A stretch of DNA of 64,000 nucleotides. It comes from Platerodrilus igneus (Eukaryota > Arthropoda > Insecta > Coleoptera > Lycidae). Positions 1 to 11,154 of the stretch are shown here, one piece after another. How positions within the stretch are numbered: the stretch's first letter is position 1; each line of letters starts with the position of its first letter. A program made the translations under genes and the position numbers. The DNA lies in contig JARFIW010000139.1 of the NCBI GenBank assembly GCA_036346225.1, positions 5,084,001 to 5,148,000 on the forward strand, read 5' to 3'. Below the pieces are notes generated by a model that was not told the origin of the DNA, did no database searches, and saw nothing but the letters and a program-made list of their open reading frames with translations.

Positions 1-1084
1 CAGTAGGATTTTGTTTAATTTAGCATAAAAGAACTAACGCGAAGTAGCGCTAAATATCTAGTGAACTCGTTCAACCAATGTAGTTATAAAATTGTTTTCT
101 GAAAAAATAGTCACAGAAATTCCACACAAAACAGAAATAAATTTAGGCATATGTTTACCTATCAAAGTTAACACACCTGCGTTACCTAATTATCATTAAA
201 CTAGCAATATTCACGAAATTCCTAATTTTTAAAAATACATGTCTTGTTAAGGGACAAGAAAGAATATAAACAAGTGAACCCGTGAATTAAATACACGAGG
301 AGCAACGTTGGTTGCCTAACGGAGCTAATTTGAACTAATAGAAAGTAAATAAAGCTGCCTCCTTGTGGTTGGTTACCCATTGGGCGCGTCTCCATGTGGC
401 AGATAGGAGAAATCCCAAGATATATAGCCAAGAAATTGGCTGTCTACTCTGGGAAAGATTGTGATAAGCTTATATCTTTCAGTGACCCAGCGACTTGAGT
501 TGCATAAAACCCACAATATGGTGGAGAGCAAGAGACATGTGAAAACGATCCCGCGGACTAAACCCCACAACCCAAGCAGTAGTTTCGTGGCTAATGGGCC
601 AGCACTGAGGTAAACGAAGCCGGTGGGGCAATTCTGCAACACCGTCATACCGTACCTTCCCTGCCGTCATGTTCATGTCTCACGGGCGAGAGAGTGTGGG
701 CGTCTAGGCTTAACCGCCCGGACCAAGAGGAGACAACCTCGTTAAAAATTCCTAAATCCCGTGGTGTAGAACCGAGCCCAAGGGATGCGTGGCGTGACCA
801 GTCTCAATCGGTCCAAAACTCGGGAAACAGGGCAGCACCCCGTTTTATTCACGCTTTCCATGTCAACAGAGGGCACCTGGCATGGCGACCATTTACACCC
901 CTCATACTCGTGGGAACAATCATGAATAATATTGGTACCACTAGTAAAACTGAACCTGAAGAGGTAAAACTAGCAATGATGGATTCCTCGGGTAATCAAA
1001 ATGTACCCATGGAGATGGAGCAGACCCGGGGTGCAAGTCCGTTTGCAAGACCGTTGTCTGAAACACCAGACATGGAGAATACTA

Positions 1085-2407
1085 CAAGGGCCATTTTTTT
1101 TTCAATCTCCGATCGCTCCGTGCAGACGCTACGCGGGTAGCAGAAAGCGGGCATACGCTGTAGGCGAGTGCGCAGCTCTTGCACTACACACTCCGCCATT
1201 CAGGCGTTAGTCGGCGTTGTGCTACAGCCACGTAAACAAGTCCGCTATTATTGATGCTCCCGCCAAGTGTGAAGTGCGAAGTGTGATTCGTTTTCTACAG
1301 GCTGAAGGCCATAGTGCTGCAGAAATCCATTGAAGAATGAGTTGTGTGTATGGGGAAAACTTCATGAGTGATGGTGTTGTGCGTGAATGGTGTCGAAAGT
1401 TTAAAGATGGCCGTAATGATGTGCTTGATGAAGGGGGCCAAGGGCGCAAATCTGTCGTTTCAGATGACCTGGTTCAACGTGTTGACAGAATGGTTAAAGA
1501 AAACCGCAGATTCACCATTACTGCGTTGTCTACGAAATTTCCAGAAGTTTCAAGGTCTGTTTTGTACTCTATTGTTACTGAACGGTTAGGCTACAAAATA
1601 CTTTGTGCACGTTGGGTCCCAAAAATGCTGACGGACGGCCACAAAACTCGACGAATGGCGTCAGCATTGAAGTTCCTTGAGCATTATCATGATGAAGGAG
1701 ACAACTTTTTGAAATCAATTGTGACTGGGGATGAAACCTGGATTCAATACGACACACCGGAAACAAAACGACAATCACAACAATGGATGCATTCAACTTC
1801 ACCAAACAAACCAAAGAAATTTAAACAAACCTTCAACAACAGATAGACCATGGCTAGTGTATTTTGGGACCAACAAGGTGTGTTGCTTGTGGAGTTAATA
1901 GAGCCCGGAACCACAATCACTGCAGCTGCTTATTGTGAAACTTTACGACGGTTGCGTAGATCCATTCAGAACAAACGAAGATGAAAGCTGACCGCTGAAG
2001 TTGTTCTGATCCACGACAATACCCGTCCACACACTGCTGGAGCAACTCAACGGCTTCTCGAACAATTTAGATGGGACATTTTGGATCATCCGCCATACAG
2101 TCTTGACTTAGCACCAAGCGATTTTCATCTTTTTCCTGACCTGAAGACGTGGCGTGGTGGGAAGCGCTTTCAAACCAATAAGGACCTTCAAACCAACGTC
2201 AAGGACTACTTGAATTCATTGGCGGCAACTTTCTTTGAACAGGGTATTGAAAAGCTTGTCCACAGATATGACAAATGTCTTAATCTCTTCGGTGATTATG
2301 TCGAAAAGTAACCGTAAGTGTACCAATCTTTTGGTAATAAAATTATTGTTTTATATAAACTTGTCTTTTATTTATAGCCTATCGGAAATTGAAAAAAATG
2401 GCCCTCG
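1085..2407 (+). mobile_element. Mariner DNA transposon, 1323 bp, TA target duplication
   Basis: The ends are inverted repeats of about 28 bp: the left starts CAAGGGCCATTTTT and the right, read in reverse complement, starts CGAGGGCCATTTTT. Both are followed by a short T run and a CAAT(C/T)TCCGAT block. The duplicated TA dinucleotide lies at 1083-1084 and 2408-2409, as expected for Tc1/mariner. The interior encodes one transposase in a single frame. Target and length (about 1.3 kb) fit the family exactly. It inserted in the ORF of the surrounding retroposon and is therefore younger than it. Confidence 0.93.
1250..2311 (+). pseudogene. Mariner transposase (DD34D), three premature stops
   Basis: Cut-and-paste transposase of the Tc1/mariner superfamily, acting on the element's inverted repeats. 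All parts lie in one frame. An N-terminal HTH region (VRSVIRFLQAEGHSA, then WCRKFKDGR) is followed by the catalytic segments VTGDETW (first Asp), IHDNTRPH (second Asp) and YSLDLAPSDFHLF (third Asp), with the usual C-terminal KLVHRYDKCLN..GDYVEK. The spacing fits DD34D mariners. Three point stops break the frame: TGA 1331-1333, TAG 1844-1846 and TGA 1982-1984. There is no frameshift, so the copy decayed mainly by substitution. The true start is unclear because no Met lies just upstream of the conserved N-terminus; 1250 is approximate. Confidence 0.9.
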
Positions 2408-2860
2408 TATAAAGAAACTTGCAGGCACTGGACTGCAAGCAAAAAGGCTTTCGGGAGCTCAGCGTAGAAAACTGAGAAAAACCTAGAAAGTCGAATCTGG
2501 GACTTGGACGGAGTCATACCCGTCCACTATGTAAGCCAATTGGGGACTGTGATATAGCCCTTATCTAGGAACCTTGGATTTGCAAGGGAAAGGTGCTTGG
2601 ACTGAGTTCAATCGGTGAGGCACTTGTATATAGTAGATCCACATAGACCCAGGACTTGTATACTAATCAACTTAACCAGGGTCAGCACAATAAGCCTTTT
2701 AGGCTGTAGTGCGGCGGAGCCGTTTGCCAGACGCACCCGCCAGGGGGAGTGGTTTTAGTGGGTATGCCGTAAGGAGAGTCACACACTTTGGCTATAAAAG
2801 CTTTCTACTCCACCGGGTTTGGATAACTATCAAAAAAAAAAAAAACCTGCCTAACAGAGC

Positions 2861-5416
2861 GCGCTTGAAATAACGAAAGTGTGGCAACTTGTATGTTCAA
2901 ATAAGTAAAACTAAAATGGTTTCTAAAGTATCGATACAGTATATTTTCAAATACTAAATGTAACGTAACAAATTTGTATTGCCATTGTGTTTTAAAACAC
3001 TTACTTTGTATACGAAGTCATAGGCGCCATACTGCTGGTAACTATGTATCTTAACGTATTTTTTTGGAATCGTAACTAACGTTAAAGTTTTTTTATACTT
3101 TCATATTAAACGCAAACTTATGCCAATACCAATAATGGAGTGGTTCACATTTACAAGAGTGTTTTTAAAGAATCAATATAAAGTATACAAAAGTAAGTAA
3201 TCTAGAAATGTCTCGGAATTTCTAGTAATATGTGAAAGCTTTACAAATTACGTATATAAACCGCACGGCCCGGTAGAGTTCTCAGTTTCGGTCGAAGTAT
3301 GAATTCGTAAGTACTATGGAATAAATAATTGGATAAATCGTTAAAATAAATACATTTGTAGTTTATATAGATTAAGTATTTGTGTAGATAAATTACTTAG
3401 TCGGATTTACAAATAAATATGGTGTAATCGTTATATTAAGAAGGAATTTTGTATTAGAACATTGTGAAAATCATCATTAGTGATATCTGTAGCGGAATGT
3501 CAGTACATTAAAACATTTCTCTATATTTGTAGACTTATATTGGACGAAATAAAGGATTTTAAAGAGTAGTTCGTTACCATACCTATAATAACAATTTACG
3601 TTTTAATTAAATTAGGATATGATATTATTTTATAGTACAAATAGAATTGGCCCTGTACTCTATTTTTTAGGAATAGTAGGTATGTAACCTTAATATCATT
3701 TTCTATTTATCGTATACGGAATAGAAACTGGAGGAGATAGGAACATCCTCTCCTGGCTACAGTCTTAGTCTTGGCACATCAATACTGAAAACCTGTTTTG
3801 GCTGTGCCTCATCACCTTAAAAATTTATGAGGTAGGTCACAAAGTGTCACTGCTGCAATTTTTAGACGAGGTCATGATGAGCACGAATGTTGTTGATTTT
3901 GCAAGAGGCAATGTTCGCCGTCGCCGGTGTTACCAACTTGGCAGACTTCGTCTCATCTGTCGTATGCACTTATGAGCGGATTTCTTACACAAAAAGTCTT
4001 TGAGGTTGCTGTCGTTGTAGATGGAATGCTATATGAATTGAGTCGTTGGTGTCAACCACAGTTTAGTCAATAAGAAAAACAGTTGAATCATTTATTTATG
4101 ATAACGCATGTATTAAATTAATAATTTAAATATGTAAACAATCTAGATATACATAAATTCAAGGTTAAGCAGTAGATGCTATATATTAAAACGAGTTTCT
4201 GACAACTATTTAATGGAATGTAATTTAAAATACATTCAGAACACCCTCATTTTCGTATAATTATAAATTATTTAAAAATGAACAGAAAAAACATTCTCTA
4301 AGTTTGTTGTTGCATTGTTTAATATGCTTAACACCATTTGTACAACTTGTTATTTTAATATATGCTGTGTAACTAAAGGTTACTATTGAATTTAAAAAAT
4401 GGGTTAGTAGGATTGTGTGTGCTTAGAATGGGTAAAACACTGAATTTCAAAAATTGTACGCGATGTCACGATTCTACCTTCGGTTACTCTCTCAAGGTGT
4501 TTGCTAACAACTAGAATAAATGATGGAAATTTATTATTAAAAATAGCTTTAGCTACAATGAACCGAAAGAACTTATGGTGTATAGCAACAATTATTAGAC
4601 AAATCGGTTTTGTAATCTAAATATCGCCATTTTATGGAACTAAATGTATTTGGAAATAGTAATTTTCTCTCTGCCACTAATTTCTGATTTATGTATTTCA
4701 TTTTTACTGCAATAACTAGTGATTTCTTATGCCTATGAAGTTGCTACGACATTATTTAAATTTTTAAAAACCAATGATAGTTGTAGTAGCACTTTTCATA
4801 GTTCTAGAGTACCTGTTAGAAAATAAAAGAGATCTGCACTGTTAATATAAAAAATGAAAATATGTTCGCGAATCTAGCACGGCACTAGATAGATTTTGGG
4901 TACTTGGAAGTGTCTTTTTAAAAAGTTTGATTTAAGAACTGCAACTATCAAAATTAATTTTATTACATCAATTACTAATTGACTGATTTTATTCACAAGC
5001 AACTTGAACACATATTCTTTAAGTACAAGTTAAATTAGATTGAATTAACACAAGTTACTATTTCAAATAATCAATAATTAATTATGAGTAGCTTCAAACA
5101 CTAACAATATGAAAGTTTTGAGATTTGAAGACTGACTGACCAAGAGAGCTGCTCGTATTCAGCATGAAGCCCCTGGTCGCATATTGTTCTGTGGGAAAGT
5201 GCAAATTGTTTATTACCTTGTTTTTTTATAACATTCCATATCGTTATTTCTAGGTAATTATGAATAACTCTGCTTGGTAACAGTTCCATTGTTTCCTATC
5301 TAATTGTATCAATTTGGGTCTGTGTTACAAAGTAATTACCTTTTTTTCTATGAACTTGGGGGCACTTTTTAAAACATTCCATAAACAGAGAATTATTATT
5401 TATTACATTTCATTTC
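2861..5416. other. AT-rich interval without recognised gene
   Basis: No ORF resembling a known protein is visible on either strand. It contains a well-spaced core-promoter-like site (3253-3312, listed separately) and a moderately less AT-rich patch at about 3720-4030 that I could not assign. No clear repeat boundary was found. Confidence 0.5.
3253..3312 (+). promoter_or_regulatory. Candidate TATA-Inr core promoter with nearby splice donor
   Basis: TATATAAA (3253-3260) is followed by TCAGTT (3282-3287), an arthropod-type initiator whose +1 A at 3284 is 31 bp from the start of the TATA box, the ideal spacing. A short ATG-containing segment then runs into GTAAGT (3307-3312), a consensus 5' splice donor. 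No coding region follows that I recognise, so the transcript, if real, could be noncoding or have its coding exons elsewhere. Chance occurrence in AT-rich DNA is possible. Confidence 0.35.
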
Positions 5417-5795
5417 CATTCTGAACGGACCTGCACCTTGACGAAGTTATAAAACAGTAGAACACGTAGAATGGCTTGCGCGTTTCAATAAACTAAAGAG
5501 CCGAACTATAGGTTTAACCAAATTAGTAAGGTTTTTAGTGAGGAACCAAACTAAGACAGGTCTCCGAAAGAGAGCAGCAGCTTTTCCGGTACTTAGAGTG
5601 GCAGAGACCAAAGGCGTCGGTATGACGGGAAACCACCACATTACCTCCCAAGTATACTGCGTACAGAAATTGTTGGTAAACATGATGGCATGCTCTGGGG
5701 TAAAAAATTCTGGAGGTAAAATAGTCCCCCATTCGGATCTCCGGGAGGGGACTACTTCGGTGGATGTGATCCAAAAATATACAAAAAGATCCGTG

Positions 5796-6526
5796 AACAT
5801 TCTACGAGTCGGAGCGTGGAATGTCAGAAGTATGAAACAAGTAGGTAAGCTAAAAAACCTGAAACTCGAAATGGATAGGTTAGCACTAGACATAGTAGGA
5901 ATCAGCGAAGTCCGCTGGCCAGAGGCGGGGAATGTTTGGAGTGGAGACTTCAGGGTAATTCACACAGGATCAGAGGAAGGAAATTCGAGGTGGGAATAGT
6001 TATGCGAAATGAGATAGGGCGACGTGTAGAAAACTACTTACAAAAGAACGAAAGAGTACTCATGGTTAGATTTGAATCTACACCGGTAAATACAGTAATA
6101 ATACAAGTATACATGCCCACCTCTAGCTACAGTGAGAAAAAGGTGAAGGTGTTCTACAAAGATATCGTAGACATACTAAGATACGTAAAAGGGCATAAAA
6201 ATTTAATAATTACGGGGGATTTTAATGTAGTGGTAGGTGAGGGTAGGGAAGGAGCGATAGTAGATTTATTTGGTTTAGGCACGAGAAGTGACAGAGGAAA
6301 TAAGCTGGTAGAATATTGCGACAAGAACAACTTAACAATCACAAATACATTATTTCAACATCATGCTAGAAGACGATACACGTGGAAGATGCCAGGAGAT
6401 ATAGAAAGATATCAAATAGATTACATTATTATTAGAAAACGGTTTAAAAATCAAGTAAAAGACTATAGAAGCTACCCGGAAGCACTGACCACAATTATAA
6501 GGTCGCACTTAAATTTAAAAATCTAA
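5796..6526 (+). pseudogene. LINE copy A endonuclease domain (APE type)
   Basis: Apurinic-like endonuclease that nicks target DNA for target-primed reverse transcription. Visible motifs in order are GAWNVRSM (N-terminal Asn), [11 protein letters not shown] (catalytic Glu), IIQVYMPTSSYS, IITGDFNVVVG (DxN motif), TLFQHHARRRYTW and YQIDYIII. These match the RTE/BovB endonucleases that appear in insect annotations as craniofacial development protein 2-like. The domain passes from one frame (to 5999) to another (from about 5985), so a frameshift lies near 5990. The expected C-terminal SDH/TDHN is damaged near 6490. Confidence 0.85.
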
Positions 6527-7020
6527 AAAAGAGGAACGGAAAAGGCACTTTGACTTTGAAAAGCAAAAAGATAAAGATATCCACGAAAGATTTGAAAAAA
6601 AAGTCAATAAATTGCTGAAAGATATTGGGAAAATATCTGATACTAAGGAAGTAGAAACAAAATGGAAAAACATTAAATCCTGCTTAAACATGGCGGCCAG
6701 AGATATTCTAGGGTATATACAAAAAGAAAATAAGAAACCATGGATAACAAAGGTTATCCTGAATTTAATAGAAAAAAGGCGAAAGTACAAAAATAGATCA
6801 GACGAAACAGGAAAACGGAGATACAAAGCCAGAAATGCAAGAAAGCTAAAGAACAATGGATTGATGAAAAGTGCAAAGAGGTACAAACTAAAATGGAAAT
6901 AGGAAAAACGGAGGAAGCATACAAATTAATTAGAATGAATTTTAGGGATATAAAACCATGTAGCAAAAACATAAGGACGCCGTAGGAAACTTCATTATAG
7001 AAAATGTAGGAAAAGTAGCT

Positions 7021-8218
7021 AGATGGCAAGAGTATATAGGGAATTTATATTTAGGAGAAAAACTAACAGCATTAGAACAGGAATCAGACATTGAAAATGA
7101 TGACCTAGGATATCCTATACTTAGAGATGAGTTTGAATTAGCATTAAAGGGTCTGAAAAATGGTAAGGCGCCCGTTATAGATAAGGTGCAAGCAGAAACT
7201 CTAAAAGCCGCTGGACAAGCAGTAACAGAATGTCTGTTCCGACTTGTAAGCTATATCTATAAGACAGACGAGATACCCAAAGATTTCAAACGTAACATCA
7301 CAGTAACTATACCCAAAAAAGAGGCGCGGACAGGTGTGAAAATTGTCGAACAATTAGTTTGACAGCACACGTTTCAAAAATATTAACTAGAATTGTACAA
7401 AGACGAATGGAAAATCGAGCTGAAGCAAATACTGGGAGAAAATCATTTTGGGTTTAGGCGAAACAGGGGAACACGAGAGGTTATTTTAGCTTTGAGGGTG
7501 ATAATGGAGAAAACAATAGAGAAGGGGGAAAGCGTATATATAGGGTTTGTAGATCTCGAAAAAGCATTCGACAATGTAAAATGGAAAAAAATGTTCGAAA
7601 TACTCAAAAAATTTGAATGAATTTTAGGGATAGACGGATAGTGCATTGCTTATAGAAAGAGCAAACAGCAGTAATATAATTAAAGCAAGAAAGTACAGAA
7701 GTAAATATTAGCAAAAGGGTGAGACAGGGATGTGCCTTATCCCCATTAATTTTTAACTTGTACATAGAAGAGGCAATGAATACTGTCAAATGCAGGAAGA
7801 CATTTGGAACTAATATGCAGGGACAAAAGATTGATAGCTTAAATTAATAATAACGAAGAGATATAGTATGAAAATGAACAAAAATAAAACTAAAGTTCTA
7901 GTATGCAAAAGAGGGGAAAATAAATCAAAAACAAGAATACAAATAGGTAACGAGAACTTACAAGAGGTTAAGGATCTCTGCTACCTAGGAAGTCAAACGA
8001 CGCAAGATGGGAAAAGCATAAAAGATATAAAACAAAGATTAGCACAAGGTCGTGTTACATTTAACAAGAAAAAGCAACTACTGTGTTCAAAGACAACAAA
8101 CATAGAAACAAGGAACAGATTGCTTACAACATATGTGTGGGGCACGGCACTGTATGACTGTGAAGCCTGGACAGTAGCAGAAGCAAATAAGAAAAAGCTA
8201 GAAGTCTTTGAAATGTAG
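7021..8218 (+). pseudogene. LINE copy A reverse transcriptase, multiply disrupted
   Basis: RT domain of the RTE-like LINE. Fragments visible in order are WQEYIGNLYLGEKL, LKGLKNGKAP, FGFRRNRGTREV, VDLEKAFDNVKW (motif A with its catalytic Asp) and the motif-B region RVRQGCALSPLIFNLYIEEAMN. The FADD motif C that should follow is missing because the frame jumps from KID straight to the region after motif C. The C-terminal segment 7868-8218 (VLVCKRGENKSKTRIQ, CYLGSQT, LLTTYVWGTALYDCEAW) stays open until TAG at 8216. This copy cannot make an active RT. Confidence 0.85.
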
Positions 8219-8529
8219 TGCTACAGACGTATGATGAAGATATCATGGACAGACAAAGTTAAGAACAAACAGGTACTAGAAATGGTAGGGGAAGAATGAT
8301 GTATGTGGAAAACAGTAAAAAATAGGAAAGATAGGATGATAGGCCACATAGTAATATTTGAGGGAATAGTGCGGTATATTAGAAGCAGAAATAGGAAAAA
8401 AGAGAAGTAGAGGTAGACCTAGGTTAGACTACTACACGCAGATAGTGAAAGATGGAAGCCGTGAGAATTTCAGGGAAATGTGTAGGCTATCTCAGAATAG
8501 AAATCAATAGAGGTACGCTTCCAAGTAGT

Positions 8530-9472
8530 CGCAAGATGTAAAAACTAATGACAAAAATAATAACTGTACTTAAATATGGTGATTATTATAAACAACCACA
8601 GATATTGGTTTTGCAATACTCTCAACTAATATGAATTGTAGGAAAGGATTTACTGGAAAACATTAATATGGCAAATGTCTAAGTGTTGGGAAATTCTTGG
8701 CAGCGACAGGTTGCTTAACCCCCTTCACATACCTTACATGTGATTTTTCAATGCTCTAACCGAAGGTACTACATTGGCCAGGAAGCGTGTTTTTTTTACC
8801 TGAAAAATTTGGAATTTTGCCATAGGGATCTTTAACGTGCGTGACAAACAACAAGGGTGTATTTTTGTGAAAAATGCTCGCCTAACATTTTTCGATTCGA
8901 ACTCGGGACTTTGGACGTAGTAGTCACACACATACCAACTATGCCACGGAGCCCCCCTTCACATACACTGAATTTCGATGAAATAGGGCATATAATTAGA
9001 AAACTTTAGAAGGGAATCGAGCTGTATATAGGCTGTTGTGAGAATTGCAGGGAACTGTGTAGGCTAGCTTAGAACATAAATAAGCTGAGATACAAGTCCA
9101 ACCAGTTTCAAGACGTAAAACCCAATGACGAAAAAATAAGTGCTCTTAAATCTGATTATTATTATAAACAACTTCAGGTGTTGGTTGAGAAATATTTTCA
9201 ATTAATGTTGATTGTGCGAAAGGACAAATTGGAAAAACTATTAATTCGACAAAGGTTCAATTGCTGGGAGAACTTGGCAGCCAAAGACTGCTTACCCCAC
9301 TTCACATACCACTAAATATAGGGGAAATAGGGTATATAACTGTAAAACAATAGAAGGTGACCGAACTGCATCAAACAAGAAGAAACAGCAGCTATGTTCA
9401 AAGACAACGAAGATAGATACAAGAACAAAACTGTTTATAGCATAGTGTGAAGCACAGCACAGTACGTCTATA
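8530..9472 (+). repeat. Tandem tail array of LINE copy A (units T1, T2, T3)
   Basis: After the LINE ORF three related units follow: T1 (8530-8720), T2 (8966-9310) and T3 (9318-9472). Each carries the 3'UTR phrase around ATTATTATAAACAAC and the junction phrase GGCTGCTTAACCCCCTTCAC. T2 re-includes the last codons of the RT ORF (CRLA-N region). T3 restarts further upstream, at the segment encoding QLCSKTTxIxTR. The array is cut at about 9472 where the Gypsy fragment begins. LINE copy D has the same order T1-T2-T3 (39590-41275). Confidence 0.7.
8731..8953 (-). mobile_element. tRNA-derived SINE (family 1), internally deleted copy
   Basis: Read on the minus strand, the head (right end) resembles a tRNA: an A-box-like GGCATAGTTGGTA region and a B-box-like segment near 8897-8908, partly lost. 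The body matches the fuller copies at 40113-40410 and 40420-40715. Two blocks present in those copies are deleted here. The target sequence CCCCTTCACATAC is duplicated on both sides (about 8720-8732 and 8953-8965). Confidence 0.7.
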
Positions 9473-9474
9473 AA

Positions 9475-10910
9475 CGCGTCCGCTATAACGAGATCTTTGC
9501 CTCTTTTGTACTCGAATTTAAAATTGTACTTTTGTAGAAAAAGTATTATGCGTTGTAAACGTGCTGGTATATTATTTAAAGGTTTTTAAATTAAGGTTAT
9601 TAACAGCTTGTGATCCGTCTCGACAACTACTTGCCTTGCAAAAACGTAATCATGATATTTAGTTAAGCCAAAGTAAATCGCTAATAACTCTTTTGTTATT
9701 TGGAGTTGTTGCGCTTGAGGTTCCGTTAAAGCTTTCGAAGCGTAATAGAGATGTACATTTTCTTGTAACAAGCACGCACCTAAACCGTTCTGACTGGCGT
9801 CTACGGATATTGTTATTTCTTTCAAAGGGTCGAAATACCTGAGGTCCGGGCTATTTGTTAGAATGCATTTAACTTTTTCAAAGGCCGCTCTGTTGTGGTC
9901 CGACCATACAAAATAAACATCTTTCTTAAAGAGTTCGCGCAGGACTTTAGTTTCTTCTGAAAAGTGTTTGACATACTTACATAATTTATTATTCCTAACA
10001 ACCGCTGAATATCTTTCTTGTCTCTGGGCTCCGGGAACTCATGTATAGCTTTTAACCTATCGGAGTCTAATCCTATACCTTCTCTGCTTAAATAATGTCC
10101 TATGACTTTAATTGTAGAGACACCAAAAACACACTTATTCGGATTGAATTTAATATTACGTTTCCTTGCTTTTTTTAATACCTCAATTAGTGCTTTGTCG
10201 TGTTCCTCTTTCGTTTTCCCCCATATAATTACGCCATCAATGTATACTGCTACATTATTAACTTTAAATATTTCTCTAAACCTTTCGTTGAAGAATTCCG
10301 GAGAGCTTTTAATTCCGTACGGTAATCGTAAAAAACGATAGCAACCAAACGGCGTATCTACTTTTTTCATTTAATTTAATATGATAAAAGGCTTGGTTTG
10401 CTTCTAATTTAGAGAAGATTTGTGCCCCATTTAATTTCGAAGTAATTTCTTCCAACGTTATTAATTTACAATGTTCGCGTTTGATTATTTTATTTAATTG
10501 TGCATGGTCTAAACACATTCTTAATGAACCATTTTCTTTTCTTACTAATACTAATGGGTGAACCCACTCACTAGCCCCGTATACTTTTTCGATAATATTC
10601 AATTTTCCTAATTCTGCTAAACTATTTTTTAGCTTATCTATCAGGGCAAATGGAACTTTTCTTATTGGTGTTATACAAGGAACTGCATTAGGGAGAATTT
10701 GCATACTATAAGGCGGGTCAATACAACCTATACCTGAAAACACCTCGTCAAGCATTATTTTTATGTGCTCATAATTTAAATTGAAAGTGTCATTAATGTT
10801 ATCGACACTCTTGATTGTATGAGCTTTTATTTCGTTTCGATTAATTAATTTTAAATTTAATGAAGTTGCTGTCACAGACCTTGTCTCGTGACAATCCACA
10901 TTTTATAAGG
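9475..10910 (-). pseudogene. Gypsy-type pol fragment (RT-RNase H)
   Basis: A minus-strand LTR-retrotransposon polymerase fragment, broken into at least three frames. From 10899 down: a protease-RT linker, RT motifs (ASEWVHPLVLVRKENGSLRMCLD, QIFSKLEANQAFYHI), then PFGCYRFLRLPYGIKSSPEFF and VYIDGVIIWG (about 10215-10260). RNase H follows (ISVDASQNGLGACLLQ, TDHKLL) at 9590-9825. The catalytic YIDD reads YIDG, which removes an essential Asp. In motif A, LEANQA replaces the usual LD-like residue. No integrase, gag or LTR is attached, so this is a dead fragment abutting the LINE tail. Confidence 0.85.
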
Positions 10911-10939
10911 AAGGCGCGCGACCACAACACCCGTATATA

Positions 10940-11140
10940 TAGCTTAACGTGGCCCCTTTTACGATGACCACAACCCCCAACATAAAATTCAAGCACGCTG
11001 ATTGGCTACGCGTCACCCCACCAGCCTCGAGGAAGAGTATAAAACCAGCCGAATCACGACCAGGCCGTCACTGGATCCGACCATCTAGCGCTTCTCCTAG
11101 CGTAGAGAGGAACAGCCGAGACCTCAGCGCTTCCCCTAGC
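10940..11140 (+). promoter_or_regulatory. Candidate promoter with CCAAT and TATA boxes
   Basis: GATTGGCTACGCG (about 11000-11012, an inverted CCAAT) is followed by AGTATAAAA (11036-11044) in an unusually GC-rich stretch. This leads directly into an 84-bp minisatellite. The layout resembles an LTR promoter, but no paired LTR was found in the window and the link to the neighbouring Gypsy fragment is unproven. Confidence 0.4.
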
Positions 11141-11154
11141 CTGAGCCACCACCG

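Larger units (their letters stand above)
694..2486 (+). pseudogene. Gag-like ORF1 of the RT-less retroposon, split by mariner
   Basis: The ORF runs from the ATG at 694 to the mariner insertion after 1084 and resumes after the mariner at 2410. Removing 1085-2407 and one copy of the TA duplication gives an uninterrupted reading frame across the junction (ENT then IKKLAG), ending with TAG at 2484-2486. The C-terminal part has the basic stretch RLSGAQRRKLRK, a pattern seen in ORF1 proteins of insect non-LTR elements. No zinc knuckle or RT motif is present, so the protein is far shorter than a normal LINE product. The first reliable Met is uncertain: 694 is the longest option and a start near 922-924 is possible. 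Any function would be as an RNA-binding Gag-like protein; this is inference. Confidence 0.5.
326..2848 (+). mobile_element. Non-autonomous non-LTR retroposon: gag-like ORF, 3'UTR, poly(A), no RT
   Basis: The segment ends in a 14-nt A tract (2832-2845). The 12-bp sequence GCCTAACGGAGC (314-325) recurs as GCCTAACAGAGC (2849-2860), which looks like a target-site duplication from target-primed reverse transcription. It carries one gag-like ORF and then a GC-richer 3'UTR (2490-2831). There is no endonuclease or reverse transcriptase between them, so it reads as an internal-deletion derivative of a LINE that would need enzymes in trans, as HAL1-type elements do. A mariner sits inside it (1085-2407). 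The LINE clade is not certain; the 5' part around 370-420 and the ORF style recall R1/R2-group elements. The 5' boundary rests only on the imperfect duplication. Confidence 0.6.
5420..8540 (+). mobile_element. RTE/BovB-like LINE copy A, full-length but decayed
   Basis: The 5' end begins with GAACGGACCTGCACCTTGA, the same start as copies B (minus, 31084) and D (32988), so this is probably the true element 5' end. The order is about 0.38 kb of 5'UTR, an AP-endonuclease domain (about 5800-6520), a basic linker (6530-6990), reverse transcriptase (7030-7870) and a C-terminal RT extension (7870-8520). Many frameshifts and stops break it. The RT catalytic FADD segment seen in copy D near 36160 is deleted here at about 7840-7860. 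The 3' end continues into a tandem tail array (8530-9472). Confidence 0.85.

Noticed and set aside
6515..7029. Minus-strand ORFs rich in Phe, Leu and Ser that look like membrane proteins
   Set aside because: They are antisense to the A-rich linker and RT of the LINE; the hydrophobic look comes from complementary T-rich codons.
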